From: Mixophyes australis
Taxonomy: Eukaryota; Chordata; Amphibia; Anura; Limnodynastidae
Length of the DNA stretch: 64,000 bases
Direction: 5' to 3'
NCBI GenBank assembly: GCA_036250195.1
Contig: JAVHZZ010000011.1
Span: 63,674,101-63,738,100, forward strand
Both the position numbers and the translations under genes were made by a program. Under the pieces are notes generated by a model that was not told where the DNA came from, made no database searches, and was given only the letters and a program-made list of their open reading frames with translations. Positions 21,467 to 33,345 of the stretch are shown in pieces. Within the stretch, counting starts at the first letter, position 1. Every line of letters begins with the position of its first letter.

Positions 21467-22330
21467 ATCGCAAAGTGTTTGCATTATGCACATACATTGC
21501 CTAATGAATGAGAATAAGTACTTGATTAATTCGAGAGGCTTTCTGATTGGATCAAGACACTTTTAAATACTTGAAACACATTGACCATAATAAACCCTTT
21601 TTAGGAAATTGTTACACAGAAAGGTGTCAAGGATAAACATATCATTAGTGCTCTGTGACACTGAACTGGTTCATGACTCTCAGCTAACTTTTAAAAAGAC
21701 AGATTCATTCTTATTGCATCAGTGGGAAAGACTATTAAGGTCTAAAAGACTATTACAAAGGCAGAAATTAGAGAGGAGGATTCACTTTATCTGCAGTGGT
21801 GAGACTGCTTGAGGGGGATTACCAGATGGATAGGACTGTTCTTATTACTCCCAATTTAAGAACAATTTTCATTTGACCTCAAGTAGCTTCTACAATCATC
21901 TCTTATAGTCATTTATGAACAGCTATTCTCGCTAATTTGTCTCACAGTTGTTTTTATTATTAAGCTGAAACAGCTGATCAATGTCCATACTCTACATTCT
22001 ATATTTTTATGTATTTTTAATACTTTATATATTGATATGTTTTCTCAGCATTAGAGAGTGAAGCATAACTCAATCTTGTTAAGTTTTAGTATAATTTTTA
22101 TAGGAGACCCCAAGTCTCTCTTTGTGGCATTTCTTCAATTTTGATTATTTTTAATATTATAAAACACAGTGGATATCACTTTTTCTTTAGAGTTTGATAT
22201 ATGCTGTCGTCATTTGCAGGCAGCACTAGGGTTGATGTGGGTGGAGGGGGCTATATGTTTGTGTCTTTTTTTTATATTAAATATTTTGTGCAGGACCCTC
22301 TGGCTGTAATATCAGTAGGTCAGCGGTCGG
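21467..22330. other. Unassigned stretch
   Basis: AT-rich. A 67-codon frame at 21609-21812 has no motif I recognise. No gene is called. Confidence 0.4.
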
Positions 22331-22334
22331 CTGC

Positions 22335-22506
22335 CGCTGGCATTACCCTTTGAATGTCGACATTGTGACTTTACGATTGTGACATTACTACTGTTGACAG
22401 TCACAATGTCACAATTTTAAACATGTCGACAGAATGAATATATCGATATTTACACTGCCACCATTTTAATGTCGACAGTATAAGAGTCGACATATTAACC
22501 AATGCC
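22335..22506. mobile_element. MITE-like element with internal TGTCGACA motifs
   Basis: The ends read CTGGCATTACCCTTTGAATG and, inverted, CTGGCATTGGTTAATATG, each followed by TCGAC. The palindrome TGTCGACA or close variants occurs at least four times inside. No open frame. No target duplication was recognised. Confidence 0.5.
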
Positions 22507-22979
22507 AGAATGATTATATCCCCAATTAAGATGGCTTGCCAGACCTATATTACAAGGAATTTGCAGGAATTCTCACCCATAAACTGAACTTGTGAAATTT
22601 GTTCCTAGAGGATGTTTCTTTGACCCAACGAATACTACGGCCAAAAATTAGTGTCATACTTAAGAGGGTAAAGACCAGGACCAGCGGAATGTGATAAGCC
22701 CAGTAAGTGCGGCTGGAGGGCGTTCAGCTTACTGGGTTGCCCAGTCAGCCCACTGGCCATTTACCTCCGAGTCCCATTCTGAATAGAGCATGTGAAGCAG
22801 CTGAATAGTGCAGTGAAGCCCCAAATGGGCTTCACTGCACATGCGCCAATTGCCGGCAGGGGGATGCTGGAAATGCCAACACTGATCATAGTAAAGACCT
22901 TTCCCTCTATGGATGCTCACCCCATTTCCTTGTTAAATTTTGACCATATGATCTTTTGACCATGAGCATTTGATCATGT
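22507..22979. other. Unassigned stretch
   Basis: No gene. It includes a small inverted pair around 22811-22838 (GTGCAGTGAAGCCC and GGGCTTCACTGCAC). Confidence 0.4.
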
Positions 22980-23410
22980 CGAATGGTCATTTATGTTGAA
23001 AGGCCTTCCCAAAATTTTACAGATGTTGCACTGTTTCATAACCTGTCTGTCTGTCCAGGTGAGTGGATGTACCTCTTTAGCCTTCCACATTAGAAACGTC
23101 ACTAGACAAGGGTGTCCCTTTTCACTCCTTATTTTCACCTTAGTCATTGAGCCACTGGCTACTAGGATTACAACAAATGTGGATATTTCAAGAGAGACAG
23201 TAGGCCACCTGATCATAAACAGCCTTGTATGTGGACGGTATACTCCTCGCAATTATGAATCCTTTGACTTTCTTCCCTAATATCTTACCTAATTTTAAAA
23301 TGAATACATCCAAGATGGGATGGAATTGTTAGATCTATATATTCCATCACAAACTAAAATAGTATTTTTTCAACCCTCCCTTTGCTTATAACTTGCTTAA
23401 AAATGACATC
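22980..23410 (+). pseudogene. L1/Tx1-type reverse transcriptase fragment
   Basis: A plus-strand RT fragment. FHIRNVTRQGCPFSLLIFTL and VIEPLATRI (about 23080-23165) are the conserved RQGCPLSP-type block of LINE RTs. It is followed, after frameshifts, by NFKMNTSK near 23300, the same block seen in the LINE at 5590-7602. It lacks both ends. The opposite orientation and different sequence show an independent insertion. Confidence 0.8.
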
Positions 23411-24097
23411 ACTTGTCTTTTTTCCTCATCTTTGACCGTGTTCCTTTTTAATGCCTATGGTGTTGTTCCCTAGTTAATTTTATTTTTTTTAGCATTATAT
23501 TTCTGTATGCCAGTCTTCAGTACCTCATAATTTATTGGCTACCATCAATGTTAATGGTTGTTGAATTGCACTTGATGCCTTTAGTAAATTGCTTAAATAT
23601 AAATAAAGACATTCTTCTGGTGAAGATAATTGCTTAGGAGTGAAGTTTGTACCCACATTTGTGGTATTACGAAAAGAAGGGAAGTATATTATATAAGCCT
23701 GGTAGTGTCAGTGCTCAAATCGTTCTCTCTTATAAGTCTAGACACACTACAGAGAGGTTCACGTTGATGTAGAATAAGGAGGGGACCCGTATATTGACAG
23801 TTACCTATTAGATATTATTGTATATTCATAGGGTAAAACCGAGAGTATATGAAAATAAATCAGCACAGAAATTGTAGAATGCAATTACTGTTCATTGTTT
23901 GTCAGTGCAACTTAACATCTTCAGGCACTGCTCTATGGATAAACAAAATGTCATTACATGTGTATAGATGTGTATAGAAGAGATAAAACCCTTTGCTGAC
24001 TCTATGTGATTTGTGAGAAGCGATACAGACATTTACATTCAGAAAACTCTAAAATGCCCTGTTGGTGCCTCCTCCTAAGAGGATGTGGTGCGGTGGG
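23411..24097. other. Unassigned stretch
   Basis: No gene or recognisable repeat seen; AT-rich. Confidence 0.4.
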
Positions 24098-24252
24098 CAG
24101 AGGCAGAACTAGCGAGCTGTGGGCCCCAGTGCAGGTAGGCAGGGAGGAGGGAACCTGTGCCCCAACCCTCTGCATCTACCATGCAGCAGGCCCCATTATC
24201 TCGATGGGCCCGGTGCACGGCACCTGCTGCACCAATGGTAGTTCCACCACTG
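24098..24252. mobile_element. Short hAT-like MITE
   Basis: 155 bp with terminal inverted repeats CAGAGGCAGAACTA and TAGTTCCACCACTG (hAT-type CAGNG start). The flanking octamers GCGGTGGG and GCAGTGGA agree at 6 of 8 positions, consistent with an old 8-bp duplication. No coding capacity. Confidence 0.6.
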
Positions 24253-24829
24253 GCAGTGGATGTAGAAGGAGGGGACAAAAGTTAGTAATGACTACAGGGA
24301 CAGAAACAGCAGAAATAGATATTTTGATACCAATCCTATCTTTTACATAATTGATCTAATCAGAATGGTCTATTCTATCCTAAGGTTTAAACTAAAATTT
24401 AGTGAAATAATTACAACCAAGTCCTAAAAACTTCTTACAAGGAGCTATTCAGTCTATCAGACAGGTTTCCTCAATGTCTTGCGTGCACCAGTTGCTACTC
24501 AGCTGACTCCTGCACACTCCAACTGGCATTGTGCTTTCAGTTGAGCAGATTTTCAGTAGTGAGGAATGCAGCAAACATTGCACTACTCTCCTTGCTCCTG
24601 CTGACCTGATCTTTTTTCTGAATTTTCCTCTCAGTTTTTCCCCAAAGAAATATTTTAAAAGTTTTGCATGCTTTATCAACCAAAGGGATCATTATGAGTT
24701 CTATGGAGTAACATTGAGTTGATAACATTAATTTTCAGGACCACTGTAATGTCAGGGATCTCCAATAACTAGTGAATGAGAACCCTAATGTTGGCAGGTC
24801 CTCTAGAGACACAAATAGTTAAGCAGAAT
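24253..24829. other. Unassigned stretch
   Basis: No gene seen. Short overlapping open frames near 24449-24728 on both strands carry no motif I recognise. Confidence 0.4.
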
Positions 24830-25400
24830 TTCAGGATACTTACCTAGATCAAATTCTTACCTATCAATACCCAGGGAACATACTATGTTTCTCATATATG
24901 ATAGAACTAACTGATGTACCCTGCGTTGTTCAGGTTTAAATCTTCAAGTTATTAAGTTAGGAATGAGTTGAATGTAACTGTTAACCTTCAAAAAGTAATG
25001 AGCAGCTTCTCCAACACACACATGGTGTGGCTGCCCAGTGTCGTTTTTGTTTTTATATTAAATGTCATCCAAATCCATCCATTGGAAGGCCCAGAACAGT
25101 CTCCCAGGTCAAAATTCTGCCCAGCATACATTAACTGGTGGTCCAACCGGGACCTCAACCCCCTACTATGTCTTCTGGGATCCAATGATACCAGTCTGTG
25201 AAGTTTTCATCCAAATCCATCCAGTGGAAGGCTCAGAACATGCTCCCTGGGTCAAAGTTCTTCCCAGTGTACATCAGCGGGAGGTCTGACTGGGACCCTT
25301 ACCCCCTAAAACCTGGCCAGATTCCAACTGGACCACCTCGTGTTGGTTTGATCCCAACCGGTACAGGTATGTCCGAAGGCATAACCAAACAGACAAACAG
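24830..25400 (+). repeat. Dispersed repeat with two imperfect ~140-bp units and ACAGACAAACAGAT tail
   Basis: Two related units starting CATCCAAATCCATCCA at 25066 and 25210 each carry GGAAGGC(C/T)CAGAACA and a GGTC(C/T)(A/G)AC(C/T)GGGACC block. The region ends in ACCAAACAGACAAACAGAT, a tail typical of LINE or SINE 3' ends in vertebrates. The family is not identified. Confidence 0.5.
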
Positions 25401-27490
25401 ATCAATGTTTTTTATATATAAGATATAACAGTGCTTCCAAATATGTAATTCTATAAAGAATCCCTATCTTTTTCTCTGTTTTGTCTAAACAAAACATTTA
25501 ACATCTTGTGTAATCTATTTTACATCTGGAAACCAGGCAAGGCACAAAGTCTACATACACAAGCTCCTTTTTCTGGATGGATGTCTAGTTGAAGAACACT
25601 ATCAAATGATTAAGCAAAACTGATCAGAATGTATTGTGTTCTATTTAATAATTTGTATTTATTGTACTGACATTGTTGAAATAATAGAGAATACAAGTGA
25701 TTAATACAATTTGTTTATATATTTGTGTTGTTTTATTACATTAATATGCAAGAATGCAATAAATAAAATAAATTATGTATGCATTTTTTCTTGTTATCAT
25801 CATCAATTATCAACAGTATCATCATCATTCTCCTAATCAACATCAGTTTAATCATCTTCATTAGCTTCCAGATCTCTCTTGGCTAACAGTCCAGTTTCTT
25901 TTTCCTTGCCAGTTAACGTAAGTTTTACTTTAGAATAATGATAAATGAAAATATAGCACCTGAAGGAAAGACATAGATTATTTTTGTGCATTTTTCATAT
26001 TTGACATTTCACATTCTTAAACAATTATGTACGAATAGTTAAAGATATAAATGGATGTCTGCCTTTCACATATTAATATTTCAATTACCTAAATAAAATT
26101 CTAGTTTTTGAACACCAAATTAGGTTGTTTGCCCAAAATACATTTCTTCTCATTTTGAGTCTTTCCCTACTTAATGGATAAATGCACCCGAACTAAAAAT
26201 GTAGTTTTGGGTGGTCTTCACTAAGAAAGGATAAACTATAGTTGCCCTTGATACAGTTGGTCACCTGAAGACTCCCAAGGTCCAATGCTGTGATTCTCTC
26301 TCCTACTAAGGTGGGCTTTCAAAACTGACATAGAAGTTGCTGTCAATGCCCATCCCCTGTCGACTTCCTATTTGTATGAATGGAAGTACTCTGTGGGAGT
26401 AGCAATGACAATATTAAATCAGCAAAGCTGTAGTATGAGAAATAATCCAATGCTAAAACACTATAAGTGGGGGATCCATTGGATTAGGTTTAATTTTTCA
26501 TCAAAGGTAAGTAGAATTTTGTATTTTATCCTGTGTTAGTGAACCTCATCCAAATCTGTTTATGTTTCAATATTTTTTTATCCAAATTTATTGTAATAAT
26601 TTTACAGTTGCACGTTAATGATCATTTTACAAATTTATTTAAATCTATCAAAATAACTAGCAGAGTAGGGAAGATGTCCCTACAATCACATCAATTCCTA
26701 TGCTCGTAAGCGGAGTAGAGATATTTTTTTTTTTATTTTTTTTTTATAATCTCTTACAAGCAATGGCTGGTACTTCTTTAAAGCAACTATTATTTTGTGC
26801 AATTAAATGGTTCTTATTCCCACAGCGTAGGTGCGTCATAGTACAATATAAACAATGCCGCTGATGCCACCAGCAGCCTGTGCCAAGAATGGGTTCTCAC
26901 TGGACGTAACAGACAGAAAGTGATGCTTTCCGCTCTGTTTATCACATCCTGCTGGTACTGTAGGAAATTGAAAGTACATTTAGCAGCTTAATGATTCCAA
27001 GAATAAATGCGATGGGAACACTTTTCACAGAAAAATACCTCTCACTGCTGTTTGAAAATGGTTGTTCTGGCGTTAAATACCTACATGACAAGTACAATGG
27101 ATATTCCTTTACCTTCCCTGAATAACAAAAACACTTGTGTGGCTTTAATGAGACTTAAGCAGCAATAATGTTTGATATTTTAAACTGCCATCAAAAGCAA
27201 TATAAAGTACTACACAAACTATTATGTATGATAATCACAAGACCCATTAGATTACATATAACCCCGTTTCATATTATCACTCAAACTACTGCCACTACCA
27301 CATATCTGAGAAATCCCCAGAACTCCAAAATTCAATAAAAGCCATGATCACCATTTGATGACACCTAAATTTCTCCCTATTCCCAAGTTAAGAACTTATT
27401 CTCACATTCACTTCTCTGTCAGAATAGGTTTGTGATTCACGATGTCTATTGTATTAAGCGTATATCTCTTATTATATACATGTATTTATA
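25401..27490. other. Unassigned AT-rich stretch
   Basis: No gene seen. It holds a short (ATC)n-like run near 25796-25855 and a T-rich run at 26721-26748. Confidence 0.45.
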
Positions 27491-27492
27491 AA

Positions 27493-27620
27493 CACTCAGT
27501 GGCCACTTTATTAGGTACACCTGTTTAGCTGCTCGTTAATGCAAATATTTAATCAGCCAATCATGTATCAGCAACTCAATACATAAAAGCATGTAGACAT
27601 AGTCAAGATGCTCAGTTGTT
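27493..27620 (+). mobile_element. DNA transposon terminal fragment (CACTCAGTGGCCACTTTATTAGG family)
   Basis: CACTCAGTGGCCACTTTATTAGGTACACCTG and the following GCTCGTTAATGCAAATAT and AATCAGCCAATCA are a repeat end I recognise from fish and amphibian genomes, derived from a DNA transposon, probably Tc1/mariner-like. Only the outer ~130 bp remain. Confidence 0.6.
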
Positions 27621-28173
27621 GTTGAGTAGTATTAAGAATGATATTTATTCCTTATCAATTATTTTTGTGAGAATGATTGGTGAATATTTTGTTTTAGTGA
27701 TACTCATTTGTCTTCTTTCTTACTGTTCTTTCTTTTGGCAATTTGACATTCTCCTAGTACAGCAGCGAAAACAAATTCAGATTGAGCTTTACTTATATAA
27801 TTGTTTGTACATATATATAGTATGTATTCATTTATTTTAGAATTTTCAGCCATACTTCGTTGCACTAGGAGTTCTTGTTTTTTATTGCTTTGGTTACATT
27901 TATAGAAAAGCAATATACAAAGAGTAAACAAGATTGGAAGTTATCTTTGAATACCTTAAACATTCTTTATCCCGCCCACTAATTACTATGTAAAACACAA
28001 CCAGTTTTTTTTAAAGGTTTGAAAATTAACTTACAATATCAAGATGGAGGATAGAACTGTAAATTGTACTACTAGAAAAAGATAAACAGTCATTTCCTTT
28101 ATCTCTGCATCACGATCATCTTGCCCTGTGAGAATATAGATTAAACACATAAGAAACATGAAATAGTACATTA

Positions 28174-28374
28174 AGGGGGGATGAAATCAATTGACAGTAT
28201 TACTCGTGAGAATAATATGTCCCGCGCACTATTACCATTGGTATGATAATTTTAACGCAGATTTCTGCTCGCGGCTCTCAGAAACGACTGTGCTAACGGT
28301 AATAATGCGCATCTATTACTGTAATAATGGGCCGCGTTATTCTCACAAGTAACGCTGTCAACTAAATTCCCCAC
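28174..28374. mobile_element. MITE with long terminal inverted repeats
   Basis: The left end GGGGGGATGAAATCAATTGACAGTATTACTCGTGAGAATAA has an inverted, diverged counterpart at 28336-28374 (TTATTCTCACAAGTAACGCTGTCAAC...CCCCAC). TA lies on both sides (28172-28173, 28375-28376), consistent with a Tc1/mariner-type TA duplication. No coding capacity. Confidence 0.6.
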
Positions 28375-29075
28375 TAACAATTTTAAAATGCAATATTAAA
28401 AGATACTATACAGAAACATTAACATACACTATTTTTTATTCAGTAATTATTACCGGTACTCAAATATATTTTCTACACATCAGTTGTCAAAAATATCAAT
28501 ACAAAGACCTACTTACAAGCACTGTTGCCCCTTTAAGCATGTGTAAATGAGATAGCATGGTCATTGGGTACTAGGCATAGTCTAAATATTTATTTTGGTC
28601 ATAGAGATAAGCGTAGTATGGAAGTTAGTGATTTTTATACATTTTTATACACTTAAATAATCACTTTGTGCTATTTTTCAGATAGGGCAAGGAACAATGA
28701 TTTGAGCAGAGCCTGATTAATCCCCCCTGGATCCCTAGGCAAGATACTGGTTTGGGATCCATTACCCCCTCTGTTTCCTGATGGAATAGGGTAATCAGGT
28801 CCACTCAGTGTCCACTGGGCCCTAGGTAGAGGCTTAGGTTGCTTAATGGATGATGCAGCTCCTAATTTGTTGATATTCTCAATATAACATTGTTTTAAGT
28901 AGAATTTATGAAAAATATACACAGGGAATGAGTCATTAAGGCACGTATCTGCTGATATTGAGCGTATCGTGCGCAAAATCAGTCTGCGCATGCCCACCAC
29001 TGGCCCATATGCCAGAAAGCACAGCTCTGTCTGCTCTGTCTTCGTACGCAAGGGACACTTACTACAGCCTATGAA

Positions 29076-29277
29076 CCTGGCAGGTAGCGATGATGTCACT
29101 TTCAAGCTCCACACTATGTTTGCGTCTGTTAACCTGTTCTTTTAAAGAGGTGCCGCCTGTACAATCTATTAAGCTTTCTAAAGAACATTGTACAGGCGGT
29201 GCCTCCTTAAAAAATCGAGGTTAAAGGCTGCAAACATAGTGTGGAGCTTGAAAGTGACGTCATCGTTACATGCCGGG
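29076..29277. mobile_element. Fold-back element
   Basis: The left arm (from CCTGGCAGGTAGCGATGATGTCAC) and right arm (GTGACGTCATCGTTACATGCCGGG) are inverted copies, continuing inward to CCTGTACAAT and ATTGTACAGG around an AAGCTT centre near 29173. The arms are about 90 bp with scattered mismatches and an indel. No open frame. It lies among non-coding sequence. Confidence 0.7.
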
Positions 29278-30148
29278 ATCTCCATCCGTCGGCAGTGTTT
29301 CAGGTCAGTGTTTGAATGTGTCATTATTACCAGTCTGTCGTGGAATACACCTTAGGTATATTCCTGTCGGGGTATCCGTTGTCTGGGATCCGGTGAATGT
29401 TAAAAGGAGTAGTCCATAGGACTAGTCTAAGTCATGAGACCTAGTGATATCAGTATCATATGTATGCTATAACGTGTCTGCAATCAGGAGAAACTGTAAA
29501 AATGTTCAGTATACATTAAGGACAGTCTAATAACTGTTTTTCCAAGGGATAAAAACTATAAAAAAAAAACTTTTTTTTTAAAAAAAATTCTGTGTTTAAT
29601 CATAAATGACTCATAATTAATCATAATTAATGTCAGGTAACATTAAGTGCCTATTTATTGTTCTTCTGTGCGTTCTTTTGATATTTTATATTCCGTATAG
29701 GTATTGTATGTATCCTGCAATGTCTGGTCTAGTAGAGCAGAGTAAACCTACATCTGTAGTGAACACCACAAGTATCTTTACATCTGTTCCTTGTTAACTT
29801 TTGGAGTATGCAGAGCCGATTTCAGTGCAATTTAAAACAAATTCATGCTGCGCTCAGTATGTGTGCCTTAATGATCCATAAAGTTTAGTAATATAAACTA
29901 AAATGCTAAATACCTCCACACACCGATCCATCAAAACATTGAGCTTTAACTCGATAACATGTCCAGCAGTCAAGTACTGATCCCTCTGTCACAGCTATGA
30001 ACACAGATGTGGTTATATACTACATGCAAACACTGAGCTGCTATTTCAAAATATACTAATTATGCTTTCTGTAATGAGATTAAGGAAACATTTCCCTGTT
30101 TAAAAGTATACACATCTGTAAAGTTAGATCATGACAAACAGGGTACAG

Positions 30149-30149
<1 letters not shown>
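29278..30149. other. Unassigned stretch
   Basis: No gene seen. It includes an A-run/T-run inverted pair at 29560-29586. Confidence 0.45.

Positions 30150-30196
<47 letters not shown>
30150..30196. repeat. (TTA)n microsatellite
   Basis: An uninterrupted run of about 15 TTA units just left of element X2. Confidence 0.95.
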
Positions 30197-30197
<1 letters not shown>

Positions 30198-30209
30198 CAC
30201 ACTTGCAGT

Positions 30210-32703
30210 TGTAAGGATGTCCCCGGTGCCCGAGAAGCGGGCGAAGATGCCTGACGCTACCGCGCCCCTGGAGGGGCTGAAGAGGACCCCGATGGCGGTG
30301 CCCAGCAAGAAAAAAGAAGAAAGAAGTGACTTACCCGTCCAGCGCTCCAGCGGCGGTAAGTATGTCCTCTTTCTTGCAGGTTCTGGCAGCGGAGGAAGGA
30401 TGAGCCAATCAGGGCTCATCTTCCCCCGCTGGCCAATCAGCGGCCGGATACGCGAGCCAATCGCGCCCGGCCATTTAAAAGATTGGCGCAGACGCGAGCC
30501 AATCAGCGCTCACGCCGGCTAATAACGTCACGTCGCCGACTATATAAGTCGCCGGGCGGCGCCATTTTGCGAGAAGTCCGTCGGCGGGGGAAGGAAGCAG
30601 ACGTCTGGAGCAGCGGCGGAGAAAGAAGACTACAAGCAAGCCGTCGGAGCAGAGAATGTCGGCGGGGAGCCCTTGTAAGGGCTAAGAGCGCCCCCGCCAA
30701 GCAGCCCTCAACAGCACCGAAGAGGAGAAGAGGCGCCACCGGCTGGAGGGTCTGGAAGACCCGGAGAAAGAAGAAGGAAGATGGTGTGGCAAGCTGAGAG
30801 GCCTGCGCAGAGCAGGTAAGTAGCCTCAGCGTTAGGTCGGGCACTAGGCCCGTGGCCACGGTCGGGCACAAGGCCCGTGGAGACAGTAAATTAGGGGCAC
30901 AAGGCCCAGGGACCTGGGCACTAGGCCCCGAACAAGTAGTGGGCCAGTAGGCCATATTGTTGTTAAAGGGGACAAGCCCCTATTAGCTAGAGAGTGAGGG
31001 GAGGCTCAGAGCCCCCAGGTACAAGGGCACAAGGCCCTTAGGTAGGTAGTGGCCTAGAGGCCATATGAAGGCCACAAGGCCTGAGTAGGGGCTGGTAGCC
31101 CATAGGCTATAAAGGGCACAAGGCCCTAGTAGATAGTCAGGGAGGCCACAGGCCTAAGTAGGCAGGGGCTAGAGCCCCAGGTAGCAGGGCACAAGGCCCT
31201 AGTTAGTGGGCTCAGAGCCCTGAGTTAGAGAGGGGGCTGAGGCCCATAAAACAGAGCACAGGGCTCTGTGTGTAGCTGGGCAGAGGCCCATGGTGTGTAG
31301 GGCATAAGGCCCTGGTGGTGTGTGGTAGAGGCATGAGAGCATCGTGAGTGTAGGCGCGGTCCTGTGTGAGGTGAGCACACAGAGTTAGGAGGTACAGTAG
31401 AGCGGAGGCTCCTGTGGTGCTGTAGCAACCAACTGGTTGGCTAGCAGCGGTGTGCTCTGGTGAGTAGCGTGCAAAGTACTGTATACTGTATTTATTCTGT
31501 CTGTGCGGCGAGTATTGTTTGTATTACGGTATTTTGGGTGTGCTACATAATTGTGTCCAGGGGCAAGACGTCAGGCCCCCATTAAAGGTAGGCTCTTGTT
31601 TCCTGTGTTTTCCTGTGCTAACCCGTGTTGTGGGGACAAGTGTAGATTACCAGCTTACACATAGTCAGGGAAGAACATACGTAGTTTTCCCGTCCCTTAG
31701 GTTTCTGGGGTCACACTGGTTCCCAGAGGGGGTGGCTGAGTAAGTCGGTGGCAGTGCAGCACACCTTAAGGCAGTTCCAGGGGCGGCCCGTGGTTCTGGT
31801 TGAGGGTCCCCAAGGCCGGTTCCGTGCAGGTGGACCTGTGGCTCCGGACATAAGGACACGTGTCAGATACCCGAGTACAGGCAGTCGGGCGGTTCAGTTT
31901 CGATCGGCTGTTCCGTGCGGCAGTCGGCCCACGGGTTAGTGAGCTGTTCCAGCGAGTCTCAGCCGGGCTGGAAGCAGCCGGTCCTTAGGGTCCGTGGGTG
32001 ACCCCATCGTAAGGAGACAGTCTCCTTGGTTAGACCTGGGTGAGGGGGTTAGGAACCGCCCTCCGGTATAGTCCGTGAACACCGGCTGGTGTTCCCCGTA
32101 GTGTGTAGTGAGCAGTTCCGTTAGTGCACCACACCTAGTTAGTCATAGTTGTTTGACTTAGTTGCGTTGCCGACCATTAGAGTGTTGTTAGGGTCGGGTC
32201 GCTGTTGTAGTCAGTTTAGGTTTGTGGGTGCCCATCTTTTCTCACTGAAAGTGCAGAGGGGGGCTGTGTGTTCCTTATCATCCGCAGGTGTCGGGAAGGT
32301 GCAGGAGAACCGGATTGGAAGTGGGAGTGTCCTGGTGAGTATCACGCTCGATTCCCCCTTTCGGTTAGGGCCTCACCGGGTGGTGTGCGAGGTACTTGAG
32401 GCGGGAATAGTCCTGGTCTCAAGTGCCTGTAGTCCCCCGTGCCTTGGCAAGAGCAAAATGCGGAGGCGGCAAGGGGACTTGGACTTAGAGTGTCCTTGTT
32501 CATTGCCGTATTCTCGGACAGCCCTTACCTGGTAGGCACGGCCGTAATCTCTGTCTCTTTCTTAGAGGGACGTGGTTGGAGGTGACAAGGGATCTACTGG
32601 GATCGGGTCGCAGCTGGGATATCGGAGGCGGACTGGAGGTGACCATCATTTACAAGGTAAGTTCTTTTGTGTTGCGTCTGTCCTGTTCCCCGCAGGCGCT
32701 ACA
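30210..32703 (+). mobile_element. LTR-type element X, copy X2
   Basis: 2494 bp, beginning TGTAAGGATG and ending GCGCTACA, flanked by a perfect CAGT duplication (30206-30209, 32704-32707). It is homologous along its length to X1 in the opposite orientation. It has the short 5' open frame, GC-rich promoter, GCAGGTAAGTAG donor, a roughly 0.6-kb array of GGGCACAAGGCCC-type units (30830-31330), then conserved sequence with GT...AG segments. The two copies diverge most at the 3' end. No protein domains. Read as a solo LTR (TG...CA, 4-bp duplication as in gamma-type retroviruses); the identity of the parent element is unknown. Confidence 0.87.
30400..30600 (+). promoter_or_regulatory. CCAAT/TATA promoter of element X2
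   Basis: Four GCCAATC(A/G) boxes (near 30403, 30431, 30455, 30498) and one inverted ATTGG (near 30482) precede TATATAAG at 30541 and GCGCCATTTTG near 30559, which resembles a YY1 site. X1 keeps the same order on the minus strand (18590-18760). This indicates an RNA polymerase II promoter with initiation near 30570. A donor GCAG-GTAAGTAG follows at 30816. Confidence 0.75.
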
Positions 32704-32707
32704 CAGT

Positions 32708-33125
32708 CATTTTCTATTCAGTTAAAAGTACACTAACTAACTGGGCATGGTTTTTCAGAATGTGGGCATGGTTAGGTGGATCAGGGAGGGTGGATCACCA
32801 CATTGTATTTGCCTAATGTGAATTGGATTTATACATTATTATATTTTTGTTCAACATCTTTTAAAAAGTGTCACTAATGCTAGCTCAGAAGGATAACAAA
32901 GCTATGTTTAGCATATGTACTAAACACAATTAAATAGGCCTAGATAATATTTGTGAGGTTTGACTGTGTGTTACAGCTACTATGTACTTTTCTACTTTTT
33001 CCAGTGAATATGCTTTAAAGTGGTTATCATAAACGCAAACTGCAATCTCATGTTTCAGTACTTAAGCAAACCTTTCTATGATGGGCAACTGCCAATTAGT
33101 CAACCAGACAAAAAGTTTTCCTTTA
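32708..33125. other. Unassigned stretch
   Basis: No gene seen. Confidence 0.4.
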
Positions 33126-33345
33126 GGTCTCCCCTCTTTCATGCTGTGCCCTTCATGCTGTTTGTTTTCCAATTTGTTTCCCCCTTTTCATGCTGTGCCG
33201 TTTATGCAGTTTTTTCTCCCTTTGGTCTCCCCTCTTTCATGTTGCGCTCTTCATGCTGTTTTTCTACCCTTCCCTTACCTTTCAATTGTCTTCTTTCTTT
33301 ACTGTGCCCTTTATGCTGTTTGCTCTCTAATTTCTTTCCCCTCTT

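Noticed and set aside
24437..24728. Overlapping 60-76 codon frames on both strands
   Set aside because: No domain, no splice sites, and similar open length on both strands suggests chance.
28704..28858. Possible old hAT MITE (CAGAGCCTGATTAA at left)
   Set aside because: The right end is too diverged from the expected inverted repeat and no 8-bp duplication was seen.
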